Source of the DNA: JAJPHW01 sp963771505
Lineage (GTDB): Bacteria > Acidobacteriota > Terriglobia > Terriglobales > Acidobacteriaceae
Direction: 5' to 3'
Length of the DNA: 64,000 bases
Assembly (NCBI GenBank): GCA_963771505.1
Contig: CAVYTO010000002.1
Coordinates: 248,001 to 312,000, forward strand
Shown here: piece by piece, positions 60,602 through 64,000 of the stretch
Layout: the number at the start of each line of letters is the position of its first letter
Position numbering within the stretch: the first letter of the stretch is position 1
Notes under the pieces: model-generated
Database searches by the model: none
Told to the model about the DNA's origin: nothing
The model's input: the letters and a program-made list of their open reading frames with translations, nothing else
Position numbers and translations under genes: made by a program

Positions 60602-61582
60602 ATGATATTGGCCATGCCCAGCGCCCTGTCTCGTCTGAAGCCGCCCTCATTGCGAGCCGGCGATACTGTGGGCATAGTCGCGCCGGCCAGCAACGTGAAG
60701 CGCGAACTACTGGATGCTGGATGTCAAACCCTTAAGGCGATGGGCTATAAGCCTTTTTATTTCGATTCCATACTTGAAAAAGACTTGTACTTCGCAGGTT
60801 CTGTCGAGCGCCGTACCAGAGAACTTGAGACGATGTTTGAAGACGACAACGTTCGGGCGATTGTGTGCGCCCGCGGTGGTTATGGCGCCAACTATCTTTT
60901 GCGCTCGCTGGACTTGCGGAAGATCGTCCAACATCCGAAGATTTTCGTCGGCTATAGCGATATCACGACTTTGCTGACATATTTTTCCGACGCTGCCGGC
61001 TTGATTACGTTTCACGGTCCCATGGCCGCGAAGGACTTCGCGACGCCAAGCGGCGTTGAAGAGCGATCATGGCGAGCGGCGCTGGAGTCGTACGCTAACT
61101 GGGAAATTGCGGGTGACACGGGCGCTGAACCGCTGGTCGCTGGCGTGGCCGATGGAGAGCTTTACGGCGGATGCTTGTCGATGCTGGTGGCTTCGCTGGG
61201 AACGCCTTATGAAATCGTTACGGATGGAAAAATTATCTTCATTGAAGATATCGCTACGAAGCCTTTTCAAGTTGACCGCATGTTGATGCACTTGAAACTA
61301 GCGGGCAAACTCGATGGAATCACCGGATTGATATTTGGAGAGATGATTGACTGCAACGCAGCCTCAAAAGATTGCAACTTGAAGGATGTAATTCTTCGCA
61401 TCGTGAGAGACCTTGGCATTCCGGTGGCTTTTGGATTTCGCTCGGGGCACGTATCCACGGCAAACATCACTTTGCCGATCGGCGTCGCGGCGCATCTGGA
61501 AGTCGGCGGAGAAGTAAAACTCGAATTCCTCGAATCCGCAACTTCGAAGTCTGTAGCTCTTTCGCACTCGACAAAATCATGA
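60602..61582 (+). CDS. ldcA: LD-carboxypeptidase (murein tetrapeptide carboxypeptidase)
   Basis: 326 residues from ATG 60602 (ATG 60614 is in frame). Peptidase family S66: GDTVGIVAPASNV, then ICARGGYGANYLL with the nucleophile region, FVGYSDITTLLTYFSDAAGLITFHGPM, GELYGGCLSML, FIEDIATKPFQVDRML and a late GFRSGHVSTANITLPIG carrying the catalytic His. It trims L-Ala-gamma-D-Glu-meso-DAP-D-Ala to the tripeptide in cytoplasmic murein recycling. Its stop overlaps the mpl start (ATGA), so product and next enzyme are coupled. Confidence 0.92.
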   Translation: MILAMPSALSRLKPPSLRAGDTVGIVAPASNVKRELLDAGCQTLKAMGYKPFYFDSILEKDLYFAGSVERRTRELETMFEDDNVRAIVCARGGYGANYLLRSLDLRKIVQHPKIFVGYSDITTLLTYFSDAAGLITFHGPMAAKDFATPSGVEERSWRAALESYANWEIAGDTGAEPLVAGVADGELYGGCLSMLVASLGTPYEIVTDGKIIFIEDIATKPFQVDRMLMHLKLAGKLDGITGLIFGEMIDCNAASKDCNLKDVILRIVRDLGIPVAFGFRSGHVSTANITLPIGVAAHLEVGGEVKLEFLESATSKSVALSHSTKS

Positions 61583-63012
61583 ACCATCCTCGGCACATTC
61601 ATTTGATTGGCATTTGCGGCACGGCTATGGCATCGCTGGCAGGGATGCTGCGTGAACGCGGCTTTCGCGTCACCGGGTCCGATGCGGCCGCATACCCACC
61701 CATGTCGGACTTTCTGGCTGGCTTGGGGATTGAAGTGTCCCAGCCCTTCGCCGACGAGAACCTTACCCCGCTGCCGGAGCTTGTCGTTGTCGGCAACGCC
61801 ATCTCTCGGGGAAATGTGGAACTGGAAGCCGTGCTTGATCGACGCATTCCGTTTTGTTCGCTTCCGCAGATTCTGCACGACGAGTTTCTCGTCGGAAAAG
61901 AAGTTCTGGTCGTGGCCGGAACTCACGGAAAAACGACCACAACATCGCTGCTGGCTTGGATATTCGAGCATGCCGGCATGCAACCGTCATTTTTAATCGG
62001 CGGCATCGCGGAGAATTTTGGCAGCTCTTTTCAGGTTGGCAAGGGCAAGCACTTCATTCTTGAAGGCGATGAATACGATACCGCGTTCTTCGATAAAGGG
62101 CCGAAGTTTTTGCACTATTTCCCGGACTCGTTGATTCTTACTTCGGTTGAGTTCGACCATGCCGATATTTACAAAGACTTGGACGCGGTCGAAACGGCCT
62201 TCAAGAGGCTGGTCAATCTCGTTCCGCGGCGTGGCCGAATCGTTGCCTTCGATCGAGGCCAGAGTCTGAATGACTGTCTGGCCAAGGCGTTCTGCCCGGT
62301 AGAACGGTACGGAAGCAGTCAAGCTGCTGCGTGGAGAATCGGGGATTTGCAGTTCCACCCAGCAGCAACGAGTTGGAAACTAGAAAACAACGGAAAGCTT
62401 TTCGCGGAACTGGAATTCTCGCTCGCTGGCGAGTACAACGTCTGGAATGCGAGCGCTGCGGCTGCTTTGGCGGCACACCACGGAATTTCGGCGATCGCCA
62501 TTTCCGAAGCGCTAAGAACATTTCAGAGCGTGAAGCGCCGGTTGGAAGTAAAGGCGGTGGTGAACGGAATCACCGTGATCGACGACTTCGCGCATCATCC
62601 GACGGCGATTGGGGCGACGTTAAAAGCTCTGCGCGACCGATATCCCGCGGCAAGGCTCTGGGCAATACTTGAGCCACGATCGAACACCCTGCGACGAAAT
62701 GTTTTCCAGTCCGATCTCGCAAGCAGCCTGGCTTTTGCTGATGCGGTAGTTGTGGCGAATGTGTTTAAGTCCGAGGCTATTGCTGAGAACGAAAGACTAG
62801 ACCTCTCGAAGGTAATTGCGAATCTGCAAAAAGAGGGGCGCAACGCGCGTATTTCAGCCGATGCGGATTCCATCGTCGAATTGATTGCTCCCGAGTTGAA
62901 GAAAGGCGACGTGGTCGCAATCCTTTCCAACGGCGGGTTCGGCGGTATCTACGAAAAACTTCCGCAACGGCTGACGCGAATTGGGCAGGACGCTTCCGGA
63001 GCGCGGGCTTGA
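61579..63012 (+). CDS. mpl: UDP-N-acetylmuramate:L-Ala-gamma-D-Glu-meso-DAP ligase
   Basis: 477 residues from ATG 61579; the frame is open to 61372 within ldcA but the ATGA overlap marks the start. Mur ligase family: HIHLIGICGTAMASLAGMLRERG (N-terminal domain), ATP loop VVAGTHGKTTTTSLLAWIFEHAG, FILEGDEYDTAFFDKGPKF, SVEFDHADIYKD, DDFAHHPTAIGATLKALRDRYP and LEPRSNTLRRNVFQ. It attaches recycled tripeptide directly to UDP-MurNAc. The GICGTAM motif separates Mpl from MurC. The stop overlaps the next gene by TTGA. Confidence 0.95.
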   Translation: MNHPRHIHLIGICGTAMASLAGMLRERGFRVTGSDAAAYPPMSDFLAGLGIEVSQPFADENLTPLPELVVVGNAISRGNVELEAVLDRRIPFCSLPQILHDEFLVGKEVLVVAGTHGKTTTTSLLAWIFEHAGMQPSFLIGGIAENFGSSFQVGKGKHFILEGDEYDTAFFDKGPKFLHYFPDSLILTSVEFDHADIYKDLDAVETAFKRLVNLVPRRGRIVAFDRGQSLNDCLAKAFCPVERYGSSQAAAWRIGDLQFHPAATSWKLENNGKLFAELEFSLAGEYNVWNASAAAALAAHHGISAIAISEALRTFQSVKRRLEVKAVVNGITVIDDFAHHPTAIGATLKALRDRYPAARLWAILEPRSNTLRRNVFQSDLASSLAFADAVVVANVFKSEAIAENERLDLSKVIANLQKEGRNARISADADSIVELIAPELKKGDVVAILSNGGFGGIYEKLPQRLTRIGQDASGARA

Positions 63013-64000
63013 AGTTTCAGCAGCGGCTGATTCTGCCGTGCCTCCTGTTTGCCGTGAACGGCGCGATGGCTGCTTCGCATGACCCGTCTGCCGCCTTACG
63101 CTACAAAGTTTCACTGTCCGACAAAACCCAACATAAGTTACACGTGTATCTCGAAATCCCCGCCGGAGCCGCGGACCATGATTTGCAGTTGCCGGTATGG
63201 AATGCCACTTACCAGGTTCGTGACTTCTCAAAGAATGTGAATTGGATAACAGCGCAAGGCCAGGACGGCGCTGCGCTTCCGGTGACACTGCTGGATAAAA
63301 GTCGCTGGCGGGTCAGCGGAACCGGTTCCGGGGCAGAGGTCGAATACGAGATTATCGCCGACGAACCGGGGCCGTACGGCGCCCAATTGTCTACGCAACA
63401 CGCATTCTTCAATCTGGCTGAAATCCTGATGTTCCCATTAGATTGTCGGGATTGTCCTATTGAGATTGACTATTCGGATGTCCCTCCCACATGGCGAGCG
63501 GCGACCGCATTGCCCGGTTCTCTGAGCGATGGGTTTAAAGCCCAGAACTACGATCGACTCGTCGATGCGCCGATCGAATTTGGGAGCTTTCGCGAGACCG
63601 ATTTCGATCAGGATGGAGCGCGCTACCGGGTGGTGGTCGACGCAAACTCGAACGACTACGATCTTTCAAAGATCACCGCGCTTGTGAAACGAGTTGCCGC
63701 TGCCGAAACCAAGTGGATGGATGACCGTCCATTCGATTCTTACCTTTTTATTTATCACTTCGCCCGTGGCGCAGGCGGCGGGATGGAACACGCGTTCTCT
63801 ACCGCGATCACACTCGATTCCGAGAGTATGGCATCGCATCCGGGTCTTCTGGCCGACGTGACTGCTCACGAGTTTTTTCATCTTTGGAACGTGAAGCGTA
63901 TTCGACCGCGATCGCTTGAGCCGGTTGATTACACGCGAGAGAACTACAGTCCTTCCTTATGGTTTTCTGAAGGCGTCACCAGCACCGTCGGTCTGTACAC
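63009..64000 (+). CDS. M61 family glycyl aminopeptidase (3' end outside window)
   Basis: About 330 residues are visible from TTG 63009, which overlaps the mpl stop (TTGA). A signal peptide (LILPCLLFAVNGAMA) is followed by the M61 N-terminal beta domain (YKVSLSDKTQHKLHVYLEI, QLPVWNATYQVRDFSKNV) and the catalytic domain: YHFARGAGGGMEHAFST, then the zinc motif VTAHEFFHLWNVKRIRP (His287, Glu288, His291) and LWFSEGVTSTVGLY, whose Glu is the third ligand. M61 enzymes usually end in a PDZ domain, which would lie beyond the window. It should act in the periplasm on Gly- or Ala-starting peptides. Confidence 0.93.
   Translation, partial: MKFQQRLILPCLLFAVNGAMAASHDPSAALRYKVSLSDKTQHKLHVYLEIPAGAADHDLQLPVWNATYQVRDFSKNVNWITAQGQDGAALPVTLLDKSRWRVSGTGSGAEVEYEIIADEPGPYGAQLSTQHAFFNLAEILMFPLDCRDCPIEIDYSDVPPTWRAATALPGSLSDGFKAQNYDRLVDAPIEFGSFRETDFDQDGARYRVVVDANSNDYDLSKITALVKRVAAAETKWMDDRPFDSYLFIYHFARGAGGGMEHAFSTAITLDSESMASHPGLLADVTAHEFFHLWNVKRIRPRSLEPVDYTRENYSPSLWFSEGVTSTVGLY

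Noticed and set aside
1..64000. CRISPR arrays, tRNA/rRNA genes, insertion sequences, integrases
   Set aside because: No regularly spaced repeats, cloverleaf-type sequence, ribosomal RNA stretches, transposase or integrase motifs were seen on either strand.

Overview
The window reads as a chromosomal piece of a high-GC, Gram-negative, soil-type bacterium, most likely an Acidobacteriota member of the Koribacter/Terriglobia kind. This is inferred from gene content, not from a marker gene. The pointers are an Oar-like TonB-dependent receptor, a choice-of-anchor-D lipoprotein, a diderm Wza/Wzz/Wzx polysaccharide apparatus, a PQQ-propeller lipoprotein and an M61 peptidase. Almost everything is on the + strand, in long, tightly packed and often translationally coupled runs. 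I found no rRNA, tRNA, CRISPR array or insertion sequence.

Layout. 1-6.6 kb: the 3' part of a TonB-dependent receptor; a decayed FG-GAP-like fragment with a terminator; a two-gene minus-strand unit (TauE/SafE permease and DUF1634 protein) with its own terminator; and a PQQ-propeller lipoprotein gene broken by one in-frame TAA. 6.9-45.1 kb: one very large exopolysaccharide (EPS) locus. It opens with export and assembly genes (polysaccharide export protein, outer-membrane barrel, Wzz-type chain-length protein, ExeA-like ATPase, BY-kinase), then a priming sugar transferase carrying a degenerate GGDEF-like domain. Next come sugar genes resembling the WbpB, WbpD and WbpE steps of 2,3-diamino-sugar synthesis. 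Between the WbpB-like gene and the WbpD/E-like genes sits a 14-kb insert: an MBL-fold hydrolase and a hybrid NRPS-PKS line (A-T; KS-AT-ACP-aminotransferase-C-A-T; C-T-TE). The locus continues with a beta-helix protein, a glycosyltransferase-methyltransferase fusion, a Wzx flippase, a doubly frameshifted O-antigen-ligase-type polymerase, three glycosyltransferases, two NodB-fold proteins, a FemAB-like acyltransferase and a JmjC/cupin-like protein.

45.2-51.1 kb: a VOC protein, a TIGR04325-type methyltransferase divergent from a Tat-exported metallophosphoesterase, and a dTDP-sugar cluster (rfbB, an NAD-dependent epimerase, rfbA, rfbC; no rfbD in view). 51.2-54.5 kb: a minus-strand anchor-D/Fn3 lipoprotein, a small unknown exported protein and an HExxH metalloprotease. 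54.6-59.0 kb: mtnP, a PfkB kinase, a panE-like reductase and a polytopic glycosyltransferase. 59.1 kb to the end: an MgtC-family protein, dapF, ldcA, mpl and the start of an M61 peptidase, mostly with 4-bp overlaps. This is a meso-DAP/murein-peptide recycling unit.

The most interesting system is the NRPS-PKS line embedded co-directionally among the amino-sugar and export genes of the EPS locus. Its domain order predicts an amino-acyl starter (valine-like code), one malonyl extension, transamination to a beta-amino acid, addition of glycine, and release by a thioesterase with a Cys nucleophile. The location suggests, as a hypothesis only, a small beta-amino peptide made together with, or attached to, the polysaccharide.
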